The translations under genes were made by a program, and so were the position numbers. DNA of 14,573 nucleotides from an uncultured Bacilli bacterium (GTDB lineage Bacteria; Bacillota_I; Bacilli_A; RF39; UBA660), in the NCBI GenBank assembly GCA_947631885.1, contig CANRMZ010000013.1, positions 1 through 14,573 on the forward strand, in the 5' to 3' direction. The notes beneath the pieces are model-generated. The model was not told the DNA's origin, made no database searches, and worked only from the letters and a program-made list of their open reading frames with translations. Positions 5,766-12,233 of the stretch are shown here, piece by piece; position 1 is the first letter of the stretch; the number at the start of each line of letters is the position of its first letter.

Positions 5766-7271
5766 CTACTCTAACCCATTTATTTTTAAAGTATTTTTAT
5801 ATTGTTCAATTTGTTCATTAAGTTCATCAATCTTTAGCTCATACTCATAATTTTGATTTTCTAAACTGTTAACTAAGTCCATATAGTAGTTGATAGTATC
5901 TTCATAATTATTAAAATTATTATAATAATAAATAAATTTATTTTTAATTTTTTCAATATTTTCTTTAGAGGCATAGATAGTAATATCACTTATTTCAAAA
6001 TTAATAGGACTAATTCTTTTATTATTAATATTATTTAAAACTTCTTTTATAAGTTTAATAGGATCGGAGCACTGTGCAAAGATAGTAATTCCTTGATTAT
6101 CTTCTGGAGCATAAACAATAGCTTTAGCATATCTATTTATTTTATATTCAACTTTTATATTGTCAATTTCCGACTCAACATAAGTAATATCATCAGTGGA
6201 AAGTTCAAAGAAAAGATTATCAGTCATTGCAAATTCTTTAGTTTCTTGTTTAAGCATATTTTCATTGGTTTTTAAAAATCTGAAGTTAAGAGTTCCTATA
6301 AAGGCAAGACCAATACCTAAACCTAAGGTTACAATACAAGCAATAAAGCTATAAACAATTTTTCTTTGCTCATTTTTACGGCTAAATATAAAATTTAGAC
6401 TAATTAATAATATAATAGCCATAACAAAGCTTAATGATAGTATTGAAACTAATAAGCCAACAAAGAAAAGGCCGGATTTATATACTAAGAATGATAGAAC
6501 CATACTAATTAATAATAAAACTAGAATGAAGGCCACGAAAAGGGTAAAAATCAAAACAAAGAATTTAATAATTATAGATATAAGTTTAAATAAATCTCCA
6601 AAAAAATTATATTCACTATGTTTAGGATCACGAATTATAATTTTTTCATCATTTTGCTTACAATCAATATCGCCCTCTTTAAAGTTAATCAACTTATTAT
6701 CATTATTATTTTTAGCTTTTTTAAAATAGTCTAAATATCTTGCTTTAAAGATATGGATTAAAATTATAAGTGACATGATTATACAAAAAAGTGTTACTGC
6801 TGTTGTTAACAAACTTACGATTGGATTTAATATTTTAAATGGCAATGCTTCAAACAATTGTAAAAATATCATGTTTCCCATAGGTACTATAATACAAGAT
6901 AGCAAAACTAAAACTCCAATAATTGCTATTTGCTCAAGCAAACACTTAATTTTACTTTTAGCATTCATACTACTAAATAAATTAATAGTATCTGTAATAA
7001 AGTTTAAAAAGTCATTCATCCCTTTATTTATAGATTTTTTGCTTTCAGCTTCTTTTTGCACTTCCTTAATATCTCTATGAAGTAGATCATCAATATTTAA
7101 ATCAAATTTTTCACATAAAGCTATTATCTTATCCATTTCAGGATATGCTGATGATGATTCCCATTTGGATATAGCTTGTCTGGATACTTCAAGTTCTTCT
7201 GCTAACTGCTCTTGAGAAAGATTATGTTCCTTTCTAATACTTTTTAAATTTTTAGCAAACTGATTATTCAT
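5766..7271 (-). CDS. Membrane-anchored XRE-family regulator with extracellular domain
   Basis: This 501-aa protein starts with a Cro/C1-type helix-turn-helix (about 6-62: LKSIRKEHNLSQEQLAEELE, recognition helix SRQAISKWES at 30-39) of the class used by Firmicute transcription factors. A charged linker leads to two hydrophobic spans (about 112-140 and 148-176), a cytoplasmic loop (about 178-225), three more spans (about 228-262, 266-295, 305-330), and a roughly 170-residue C-terminal part. That part is beta-like (333-430, ending ITIYASKENIEKIKN) and then a coiled coil (about 455-495). The layout suggests a sensor that passes an outside signal to DNA, or a regulator sequestered at the membrane; this is inference. 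AGAAGGA (7277-7283) supports the start. Direct repeats in its promoter suggest autoregulation. No partner gene is obvious, and I do not know a named family with this exact architecture. Confidence 0.75.
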   Translation of the reverse strand: MNNQFAKNLKSIRKEHNLSQEQLAEELEVSRQAISKWESSSAYPEMDKIIALCEKFDLNIDDLLHRDIKEVQKEAESKKSINKGMNDFLNFITDTINLFSSMNAKSKIKCLLEQIAIIGVLVLLSCIIVPMGNMIFLQLFEALPFKILNPIVSLLTTAVTLFCIIMSLIILIHIFKARYLDYFKKAKNNNDNKLINFKEGDIDCKQNDEKIIIRDPKHSEYNFFGDLFKLISIIIKFFVLIFTLFVAFILVLLLISMVLSFLVYKSGLFFVGLLVSILSLSFVMAIILLISLNFIFSRKNEQRKIVYSFIACIVTLGLGIGLAFIGTLNFRFLKTNENMLKQETKEFAMTDNLFFELSTDDITYVESEIDNIKVEYKINRYAKAIVYAPEDNQGITIFAQCSDPIKLIKEVLNNINNKRISPINFEISDITIYASKENIEKIKNKFIYYYNNFNNYEDTINYYMDLVNSLENQNYEYELKIDELNEQIEQYKNTLKINGLE

Positions 7272-7328
7272 AAAATTCCTTCTTTCATTAGCATTTTATA
7301 ATTTTCTACTGGTAGCATAACACCAATT

Positions 7329-7364
7329 TTTAGTTGTTTTATGTATAAATTTAGTTGCATTATA
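7329..7364 (-). promoter_or_regulatory. Promoter with direct-repeat operator of the XRE regulator
   Basis: On the minus strand a perfect -10 TATAAT (7364-7359) is present without a good -35. The 8-mer CAACTAAA occurs twice (7357-7350 and 7336-7329) exactly 21 bp apart, two helical turns, the first over the probable transcription start. This is a plausible binding site for the XRE protein itself. Confidence 0.4.
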
Positions 7365-7380
7365 CTAAAAAGAACTACTT

Positions 7381-8256
7381 TTATCTATTACTTTGTATAT
7401 TTTCTATTAATCTTCTTGCATGAGGATAATCATTTTCTGCTCCGCTCTCTGGAATTTGCATTAACATATCATGTTCTAAGCGGATTAAAGGTAATCCATA
7501 ACGAACCTTTTCTTCAAAAGACAAAGTATGCTTTTCTTCTTTCCCATCTAAAAATAAGGAAGAAAGTAGAAACCTTGAAGTAGTCACTAAAGAACCAGTT
7601 CTTGAAAGGGTATAACCAAAAAGAGCTCTAACTAATCGAGCATCTTCTAAGAAGCGAATCATTTCATCATTGCCTTCTAGACTAGCTAATTTTAGAAGAG
7701 CATTGTAAGCTTCAATATTAGCATTTCGTTCAAATATACTTGGGCTAGCATTAAAAACAAAGGTCATATACAAAGCATAACGGAAGTGGTCATAAAAGTT
7801 ATGTCTTTGGTTTACCTTAAACATTAAATCATATTGTTGTTGATAGCAACTATTTAGCATAACACTGGAAGTTTTAGCTAAACCTCGACAAACAAGGCCT
7901 TGAAAAGAATGTTCTAATTCATGAAATAAAATTAATAGAACTGTATAACACTCAGTATCACTTATATTATTTTCCTTGAAATGATAATCGTTTAATATTA
8001 ATGATGCATCATTACTGGCCGCTTGCAATAACCCCTCTATTTCAAATGCTAATGTATTAGTGACCATACTATAACCAGCATCTAAAGCCGTCGAATCAAA
8101 TAAATAATTAGTTAATAATCCTCCTAATGGAGCTTTAATTATAAAGGTTTCTAAAAAATCTCTTAAAAAGCGGTAATCGCATCCTTCATTTCTTAAACGA
8201 TCAGCAAATTCTTTTAACATTATTAAATCATTATCACTTTTAATAAAATTAGACAT
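7381..8256 (-). CDS. HExxH zinc-peptidase-like protein of unknown family
   Basis: This 291-aa protein has a gluzincin-type site: HELEHS (H112, E113, H116) at the end of a hydrophobic helix, and ERNANIEA (176-183) about 60 residues on, where E176 or E182 could be the third zinc ligand. There is no signal peptide or membrane span, so it is probably cytoplasmic. The rest is mainly helical, with CYQQQYDLM (137-145) and a C-terminal stretch with SLFLDGKEEKHTLSFEEKVR. I do not recognise the family; it could be a metallopeptidase or an inactive relative. A longer reading from 8310 exists, but ATG 8256 has a perfect GGAGG (8262-8266) 5 nt upstream, and the longer one would begin inside the -35 of its promoter. 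It is monocistronic and divergent from the hexapeptide-repeat gene. A weak hairpin (AAAAG/CTTTT, 7368-7382) overlaps its stop. Confidence 0.65.
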   Translation of the reverse strand: MSNFIKSDNDLIMLKEFADRLRNEGCDYRFLRDFLETFIIKAPLGGLLTNYLFDSTALDAGYSMVTNTLAFEIEGLLQAASNDASLILNDYHFKENNISDTECYTVLLILFHELEHSFQGLVCRGLAKTSSVMLNSCYQQQYDLMFKVNQRHNFYDHFRYALYMTFVFNASPSIFERNANIEAYNALLKLASLEGNDEMIRFLEDARLVRALFGYTLSRTGSLVTTSRFLLSSLFLDGKEEKHTLSFEEKVRYGLPLIRLEHDMLMQIPESGAENDYPHARRLIENIQSNR

Positions 8257-8261
8257 GTTAG

Positions 8262-8266
8262 CCTCC
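8262..8266 (-). promoter_or_regulatory. Ribosome site that fixes the HExxH gene start
   Basis: GGAGG on the minus strand, 5 nt before ATG 8256-8254. It decides against the in-frame ATG at 8310, 54 nt upstream, which has no ribosome site. Confidence 0.8.
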
Positions 8267-8281
8267 GTATATATGACGATT

Positions 8282-8310
8282 ATTTTATCAAAGCAAGTAT
8301 ATTTATGCAA
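8282..8310 (-). promoter_or_regulatory. Promoter of the HExxH gene
   Basis: On the minus strand, -35 TTGCAT (8310-8305), a 17-bp spacer and -10 TAAAAT (8287-8282), with a TG one base before the -10 (extended type). Confidence 0.65.
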
Positions 8311-8347
8311 TTTAAAATATAACTTAAATCACCTTTATCCTAGAATA

Positions 8348-8356
8348 TGCTATAAT
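8348..8356 (+). promoter_or_regulatory. Extended -10 promoter of the hexapeptide-repeat gene
   Basis: TGCTATAAT fits TGnTATAAT. The predicted start is about 18 nt before the ATG at 8381, just ahead of AAAGGAA (8367-8373). No good -35 is seen. Confidence 0.5.
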
Positions 8357-8380
8357 CAAGATACTGAAAGGAACTAAATA

Positions 8381-9034
8381 ATGATAGAAGAACTATTTAT
8401 TGCCCATAAATCTATTGCATGGCCTTATTTTCAAGAATTAACTTATCCATATGAAATATTACCTAAAATAAAAGATATAATTGTTGAAATTGGCAAAAAT
8501 TTATCTAATGAATATATTCAAAAAAGTGAAAATATCTGGATTCATCAAAGTGCTAAAGTTGCTGAAAGTGCTGAAATTCATGGTCCTTGTATTATTGATG
8601 CAGGAGCTGAACTAAGACATAACTGCTTCATAAGAGGAAATGTCATTGTTGGGAAAAATTGTGTTATCGGTAATAGTTGTGAATTAAAAAATGCTATTAT
8701 TTTTGATAATTGTCAAATTCCTCACTTTAATTATGTTGGAGATTCTGTATTAGGAAATTATGTTCACTTAGGAGCAGGTGTTATTTTAGCAAATGTTAAG
8801 GGTGATAAAAAAGATGTGACTATTGCTACGAATCCTAAAATCGAAACTCATTTACGAAAAGTCGGTTCATTTTTAGGAGATAATACTGAAATTGGTTGCC
8901 AAAGTGTATTGAATCCTGGAACAATTGTAGGTCCTAACTGCACTATCTACCCTCTTTCAAATGTAAGAGGAGTAATTCCACAAAATCACATCTTTAAAGA
9001 TAAAGATACAATAATAGTAAAAGAAAATCGTTAA
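8381..9034 (+). CDS. GlmU-like left-handed beta-helix acyltransferase
   Basis: This 217-aa protein is built of hexapeptide repeats. A helical N-terminal part (1-45) is followed by left-handed beta-helix coils from about residue 53 (IWIHQSAKVAESAEI, IIDAGAEL, VIVGKNCVIG, SVLGNYVHLGAGVI) to about 200. HFNYVGDSVLG (115-125) followed by GAGVI (131-135) matches the acetyltransferase active-site region of GlmU, with H115 in the place of the GlmU catalytic His. The N-terminal uridylyltransferase domain of GlmU is absent, and at 217 aa it is under half of GlmU, so it is a stand-alone acyltransferase of the nucleotide-sugar type, often labelled UDP-GlcNAc pyrophosphorylase-related. The acyl acceptor is unknown. 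The cell would need a full GlmU elsewhere. AAAGGAA 7 nt upstream supports the start. It is monocistronic. Confidence 0.8.
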   Translation: MIEELFIAHKSIAWPYFQELTYPYEILPKIKDIIVEIGKNLSNEYIQKSENIWIHQSAKVAESAEIHGPCIIDAGAELRHNCFIRGNVIVGKNCVIGNSCELKNAIIFDNCQIPHFNYVGDSVLGNYVHLGAGVILANVKGDKKDVTIATNPKIETHLRKVGSFLGDNTEIGCQSVLNPGTIVGPNCTIYPLSNVRGVIPQNHIFKDKDTIIVKENR

Positions 9035-9051
9035 TAATCAAATTATATATT

Positions 9052-9080
9052 AAAAAAGAACTGATATTTCTATCAATTCT
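9052..9080 (-). terminator. Rho-independent terminator of tRNA-Trp
   Basis: On the minus strand a 10-bp stem (one G-T pair) is closed by a GAAA tetraloop and followed by six T residues (complement of A9052-A9057). It starts 34 nt after the tRNA 3' end and also faces the stop of the convergent hexapeptide-repeat gene. Confidence 0.8.
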
Positions 9081-9114
9081 ATGTATGTCTAAAGGTCTAA
9101 AGCCTTAAAATTCA

Positions 9115-9188
9115 TGGCAGGGGCGGAGAGAATCGAACTCCCATCAAAAGTTTTGGAGACTCCTATGCTACCATTATACCACGCCCCT
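9115..9188 (-). tRNA. tRNA-Trp(CCA)
   Basis: The 74-nt gene has an encoded CCA end (complement of 9115-9117). The 7-bp acceptor AGGGGCG/CGCCCCT, discriminator G, T-stem GGGAG/CTCTC with loop TTCGATT, and an anticodon stem GGAGT/ACTTT with two G-T pairs around loop CTCCAAA give anticodon CCA (complement of 9154-9156). The D-arm has the usual AATGGTAGC loop. The overall sequence matches the Bacillota tRNA-Trp pattern. It is a single gene with its own promoter and terminator. A degraded relative lies at 5668-5758. Confidence 0.95.
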
Positions 9189-9200
9189 AAGCGCAATATA

Positions 9201-9229
9201 ATTATATTATAGAAGTTGCAAAAATACAA
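9201..9229 (-). promoter_or_regulatory. Promoter of tRNA-Trp
   Basis: On the minus strand, -35 TTGTAT (9229-9224), a 17-bp spacer and a perfect -10 TATAAT (9206-9201). The predicted start lies about 6 nt before the tRNA 5' end. Confidence 0.65.
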
Positions 9230-9250
9230 GTATTAAAGGGAAATACTAAG

Positions 9251-9278
9251 TTGCAAAAAAATAATTAAGTGATATAAT
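9251..9278 (+). promoter_or_regulatory. Promoter of the 370-aa gene
   Basis: -35 TTGCAA (9251-9256), a 16-bp spacer, then TGATATAAT, an extended -10 with perfect TATAAT (9273-9278). Transcription would start near 9285, after the ATG at 9281. Confidence 0.65.
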
Positions 9279-9290
9279 AAATGCCGCAAA

Positions 9291-9297
9291 AAAGGAG
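9291..9297 (+). promoter_or_regulatory. Ribosome site that fixes the 370-aa gene start
   Basis: AAAGGAG stands 4 nt before ATG 9302. The in-frame ATG at 9281 has no such site and lies at or before the predicted transcription start. Confidence 0.8.
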
Positions 9298-9301
9298 TTA
9301 T

Positions 9302-10414
9302 ATGACTAGATTAGAATTTATAGAAACAATGAAAGCGCTTATGCCAAATGAAAATATCGATGAAAGCAAAGGCATTGCTTATTTTAATGGTATAAAGTTT
9401 GCTTATACAAGTAGGTACATAAGCGTAGTTGGAAGAATACCCTATGCAGTAGCAATGTCTATATATCAAAAATATCCAAATGATACTGGCATAAAGGCTG
9501 GATCATTTAGCTTTGGTACTAACCCGCAGTATGCTTTAACGGATGATATTTATGAAAAAAAAAAAAATAATCCTTCATTACATTTAAGCGTTGCAAGTAA
9601 GAGGCTAAAGCAAAGAGATAATAGTAATAAATACATACCTCAATATCGCATAGATAATATAAAGGGATTAATTATCGTATTTAAAGAACTAGAATATTAT
9701 TTTAATAGTAAAAATAATGAAGCATGCTTAGATAAAGATATTGCAGCAATAGTTGCTGAAGTAAATTCTAAAATTATTGAAGATATTAATCCAGGTATAA
9801 CCGGTGCGACATGGATGAAGCAAACTATTAATGCTATGGCATATTATCAAAGTTGGAATGAAACTAACAAATCTTTAGATATGAAGCAACTACGTAGAGC
9901 ACTAGATGAGTTTGATAGATGTATTAATCCTTTTATGGAAAATGACTTACCTATTAGTGAAGTAGTTAATGACTTAAGTAATTTAGATTTTTATTTTTCA
10001 TTTCCTGAATATGATTTAGAAAATGATGAAAGATTTTGCAAAATAACAATGACCGATCAAGAAAGTGGTAGTTACACATTATTTGGCATTAATCCTGGAG
10101 GATTTTCTTACGCAGGCATGTTTAACCTTGATGAAGAATCAATTAGAGTTGGGCACTTTTACTGTTATGAAGAAAAAGAAGAAAATCAAGGTGAAACCCT
10201 TTTAATTAGTTATTACAATAAAGATGGAAGTTGTACTAGTACAATACGTTACAATATAACACAAGGAACTATTGCAGAAGGTAGAGAAAGTCAAAAACCA
10301 GCTACTAAAATGCAAATAGCTATTATTTACTTAAAACTAACAAAATGTATCAATTTAGCAGCTAACTTAACAGTAAATAATTTATCAAGAAATAGAGTAC
10401 AAAAAGGCAATTAA
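9302..10414 (+). CDS. Hypothetical cytoplasmic protein (370 aa)
   Basis: I do not recognise this protein. It has no signal peptide, membrane segment or catalytic motif that I can name. The N-terminal part (about 1-75: FIETMKALMP, then short beta-like stretches YFNGIKFAYTSRYISVVG) leads into a Lys/Asn-rich linker (about 83-105). A mostly helical middle follows (about 110-225: GLIIVFKELEYYF, TWMKQTINAMAYYQSW, LRRALDEFDRCI), then a beta-rich acidic C-terminal half (about 235-340, with KITMTDQESGSYTLFGI and TLLISYYNKDG). It ends in a helix (TKMQIAIIYLKLTKCINLAANLTV). The chosen start is 21 nt inside the longest frame, on ribosome-site and promoter grounds. A run of 12 A (9555-9566) within YEKKKNN could cause slippage. 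Only 35 bp separates it from the CwlJ-like gene downstream, so they may be co-transcribed. Confidence 0.65.
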   Translation: MTRLEFIETMKALMPNENIDESKGIAYFNGIKFAYTSRYISVVGRIPYAVAMSIYQKYPNDTGIKAGSFSFGTNPQYALTDDIYEKKKNNPSLHLSVASKRLKQRDNSNKYIPQYRIDNIKGLIIVFKELEYYFNSKNNEACLDKDIAAIVAEVNSKIIEDINPGITGATWMKQTINAMAYYQSWNETNKSLDMKQLRRALDEFDRCINPFMENDLPISEVVNDLSNLDFYFSFPEYDLENDERFCKITMTDQESGSYTLFGINPGGFSYAGMFNLDEESIRVGHFYCYEEKEENQGETLLISYYNKDGSCTSTIRYNITQGTIAEGRESQKPATKMQIAIIYLKLTKCINLAANLTVNNLSRNRVQKGN

Positions 10415-10415
10415 A

Positions 10416-10436
10416 GTATCATAAATCATATGATAC
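10416..10436. repeat. Inverted repeat between the 370-aa gene and the CwlJ-like gene
   Basis: GTATCATA (10416-10423) pairs perfectly with TATGATAC (10429-10436) around a 5-nt loop. No T-tract follows on the plus strand, so it is not a normal terminator. It may cap or separate the two messages, or be a protein site. It ends 3 nt before the ribosome site AGGTGA (10440-10445). Confidence 0.5.
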
Positions 10437-10449
10437 ATTAGGTGATATT

Positions 10450-10872
10450 ATGATCGTTGCTTATAATACAGCAGAGCTTGATTTGCTTGCAAGACTTATT
10501 AGAGCAGAAGCTCTTGCTGAAGGCGAACTTGGAATGCTAATGGTTGGTAATGTAGTTACTAATCGCGTTTTAGCAGACTGCCTAACATTTAAAGATATTA
10601 ATTCAATATATAATGCTATTTACCAAAAGAATCAATTTGTAGGTGTAAATAGTTCTTTATTTCAAGCGGCTCCGACAGCTAAAGAAAAAGAGCTTGCTAA
10701 AAGAGTTTTAGATGGCGAGTACTATTACCCGGCGACTAATGCTTTATGGTTTTATGCGCCAGGGAATAACGCATCATGTACAAGTAAATGGTATAATCAA
10801 AATCTTGCTGGAAAATATAAAAACCATTGTTTCTATAAACCTGATCCTGGGGTTTGCAATACCTTGCATTAA
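10450..10872 (+). CDS. cwlJ-like: CwlJ/SleB-family cell-wall hydrolase
   Basis: This 140-aa protein of the Hydrolase_2 (SleB) family cleaves peptidoglycan; the Bacillus members CwlJ and SleB degrade spore cortex during germination. The family pattern runs through the whole protein: LDLLARLIRAEA with the conserved glutamate E20, then GMLMVGNVVTNRV (28-40), DINSIYNAIYQKNQF (49-63), LWFYAPG, KWYNQ and HCFYKP. Like CwlJ, and unlike SleB, it is about 140 aa and has no signal peptide or peptidoglycan-binding domain, so the resemblance is to CwlJ (which acts in the spore coat region with GerQ). Non-spore-forming gut relatives also carry such proteins, so sporulation is not proven. Its TAA overlaps the TAA of the convergent PE-POL gene by 4 bp (TTAA), with no terminator between. 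Confidence 0.85.
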   Translation: MIVAYNTAELDLLARLIRAEALAEGELGMLMVGNVVTNRVLADCLTFKDINSIYNAIYQKNQFVGVNSSLFQAAPTAKEKELAKRVLDGEYYYPATNALWFYAPGNNASCTSKWYNQNLAGKYKNHCFYKPDPGVCNTLH

Positions 10873-12233
10873 TTAAAGAAACTAGCCCAAGGATCTTTTC
10901 TTTTTAAATATTTATCTATATTTTTAATCGTTATACTGTCGGGTTTTATTTTATCTAGTTCACTCCATTTAATAGGTAGTGATACAGTTGCTTTATCTTT
11001 AAGTCTTAATGAATATGGGCATACACTCGTGGCGCCTTTTTTGTTGCGAAAATAATCAATGAAAATTTTACCTTTTCGATTTTCCTTTCGCATGTTTATC
11101 GTATATCTGTCAGGATATGTTTCAAGTAAAATGTTTGCTACATCTTTAGCAATTTTTTCAAGCTTTTTCCATGAAACCGAATTAATAGGCACATAAATAT
11201 GATAACCTTTACCGCCACTTGTTTTAAGATATGAAGTAAGTTTAAGCTTATCAAGGATTTGTTTTAAATCTTTAACTCCTCTTCTTACTTTAGCAAGGGA
11301 TAATCCTTCATCGGGGTCTAAATCAAACACGAGTATATCCGGATTATTAATTTTATTTTGCTTTGCACCCCAGATATGGAACTCGAAACTATTCATTTGC
11401 ACTTCTTCAAGCAGGCCTGTAGCATTTTTAAAATAGTAATAATCACTATTCTCATCTTCTTTATTTCTAATTTTTTTAATGCCTAAATTTTTAGATTCAT
11501 TATTAAGATGCTTCATAAAAAAATTATCTTCGCCATCAGGCCGTCTTACAGTGCTTATTATGCGATTATCTAAATATGGCATCATATATTTACTAACTTT
11601 TTTATAATAATCATAAATATCTTTCTTTGTTACTTTACCATTTTTAAAAATGATTTTGTCAGGACTAGTAAGTTCTATATCCTCGGGAGCATTATCACTA
11701 ATTTCTTTCATCGTTCTTCCCGTTTTAATACTTGTTTTATATTTATTGATATTATTTTTATTTACAAATTCATCTTTCTCTTTAATTAAAAGATATTTTT
11801 CATCTTTAAAAGGAACTAATGCCCAAGCTCCTTGCAATCTTTTACCATGAATATAAAACTTAATAGGTCCATTTTTAAAATTAACTTTAGTATCCTTAAT
11901 TGGCCTCCAAGTGCCGGTATCAAATAGCATAACTGTACCTGCCCCATATTCACCTTTAGGAATAGTTCCTTCGAAATTGCCATAGCTTAAGGGATGATCT
12001 TCTACTTTAACCGCTAATCTTTTATCTTTAGGATCAAATGAGGGACCTTTGGGCACTGCAAAGCTTACAAATACGCCATTATATTCCAGTCTTAAATCAT
12101 AGTGATCTTTTCTTGCTAAATGATGTTGAATAACATATTTTAAAGTTTTCTTTTTTGTTTTACTAACTTTTCCTTTAGGCTCATTAGTTTTAGTAAAGTT
12201 TCTTTTATCATTATATTTTTTTAAATTTGTCAT
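10869..12233 (-). CDS. ligD (PE-POL): LigD-type PE-POL fusion: 3'-phosphoesterase and NHEJ primase-polymerase
   Basis: This 454-aa end-processing enzyme of bacterial NHEJ acts at Ku-bound breaks. Residues 30-150 are the 3'-phosphoesterase: QHHLARKDHYDLRLE gives H38, H44, D46 and R48, and VEDHPLSY gives H80 and Y84, spaced as the catalytic set of Pseudomonas LigD; IPKGEYGAGTV follows at 91-101. It trims 3' phosphates and ribonucleotides. Residues about 188-440 are the archaeo-eukaryotic primase-type polymerase: LTSPDKIIF, then FDLDPD (303-308; D304 and D306 bind metal), KTSGGKGYHIYVP (337-349; H345), FIDYFRN (391-397; D393) and PYSLR (406-410). The ligase domain normally fused in LigD is absent and is encoded just upstream. 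The ATG overlaps the ligase TGA (ATGA), and AAGGAG (12239-12244) lies in the last ligase codons, so translation is coupled. The domain pairing PE-POL is less common than LIG-POL or PE-LIG-POL. Confidence 0.93.
   Translation of the reverse strand: MTNLKKYNDKRNFTKTNEPKGKVSKTKKKTLKYVIQHHLARKDHYDLRLEYNGVFVSFAVPKGPSFDPKDKRLAVKVEDHPLSYGNFEGTIPKGEYGAGTVMLFDTGTWRPIKDTKVNFKNGPIKFYIHGKRLQGAWALVPFKDEKYLLIKEKDEFVNKNNINKYKTSIKTGRTMKEISDNAPEDIELTSPDKIIFKNGKVTKKDIYDYYKKVSKYMMPYLDNRIISTVRRPDGEDNFFMKHLNNESKNLGIKKIRNKEDENSDYYYFKNATGLLEEVQMNSFEFHIWGAKQNKINNPDILVFDLDPDEGLSLAKVRRGVKDLKQILDKLKLTSYLKTSGGKGYHIYVPINSVSWKKLEKIAKDVANILLETYPDRYTINMRKENRKGKIFIDYFRNKKGATSVCPYSLRLKDKATVSLPIKWSELDKIKPDSITIKNIDKYLKRKDPWASFFN

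Noticed and set aside
6775..7080. 101-codon plus-strand ORF opposite the XRE regulator gene
   Set aside because: It is a reading shadow of the membrane-span codons of the regulator, with no ribosome site and no family resemblance. The same applies to plus ORFs at 6093-6275, 6526-6729, 7341-7583 and 11650-11850, and to minus ORFs at 195-377 and 839-1054.
8257..8310. 18-residue N-terminal extension of the HExxH protein
   Set aside because: It would begin inside the -35 box of the gene's own promoter and has no ribosome site.
9115..9188. UGA read as tryptophan (mycoplasma-type code), suggested by low GC
   Set aside because: TGA ends ku and the ligase gene, Trp codons are TGG, and the only Trp tRNA seen has anticodon CCA.
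9115..9188. tRNA-Trp and the 5672-5692 copy as attL/attR of an integrated element
   Set aside because: The similarity extends discontinuously into the promoter side, and the genes between are ordinary with no integrase; a decayed duplicate fits better.
9281..9301. ATG at 9281 as start of the 370-aa gene
   Set aside because: It has no ribosome site and overlaps the predicted transcription start; ATG 9302 has AAAGGAG in place.
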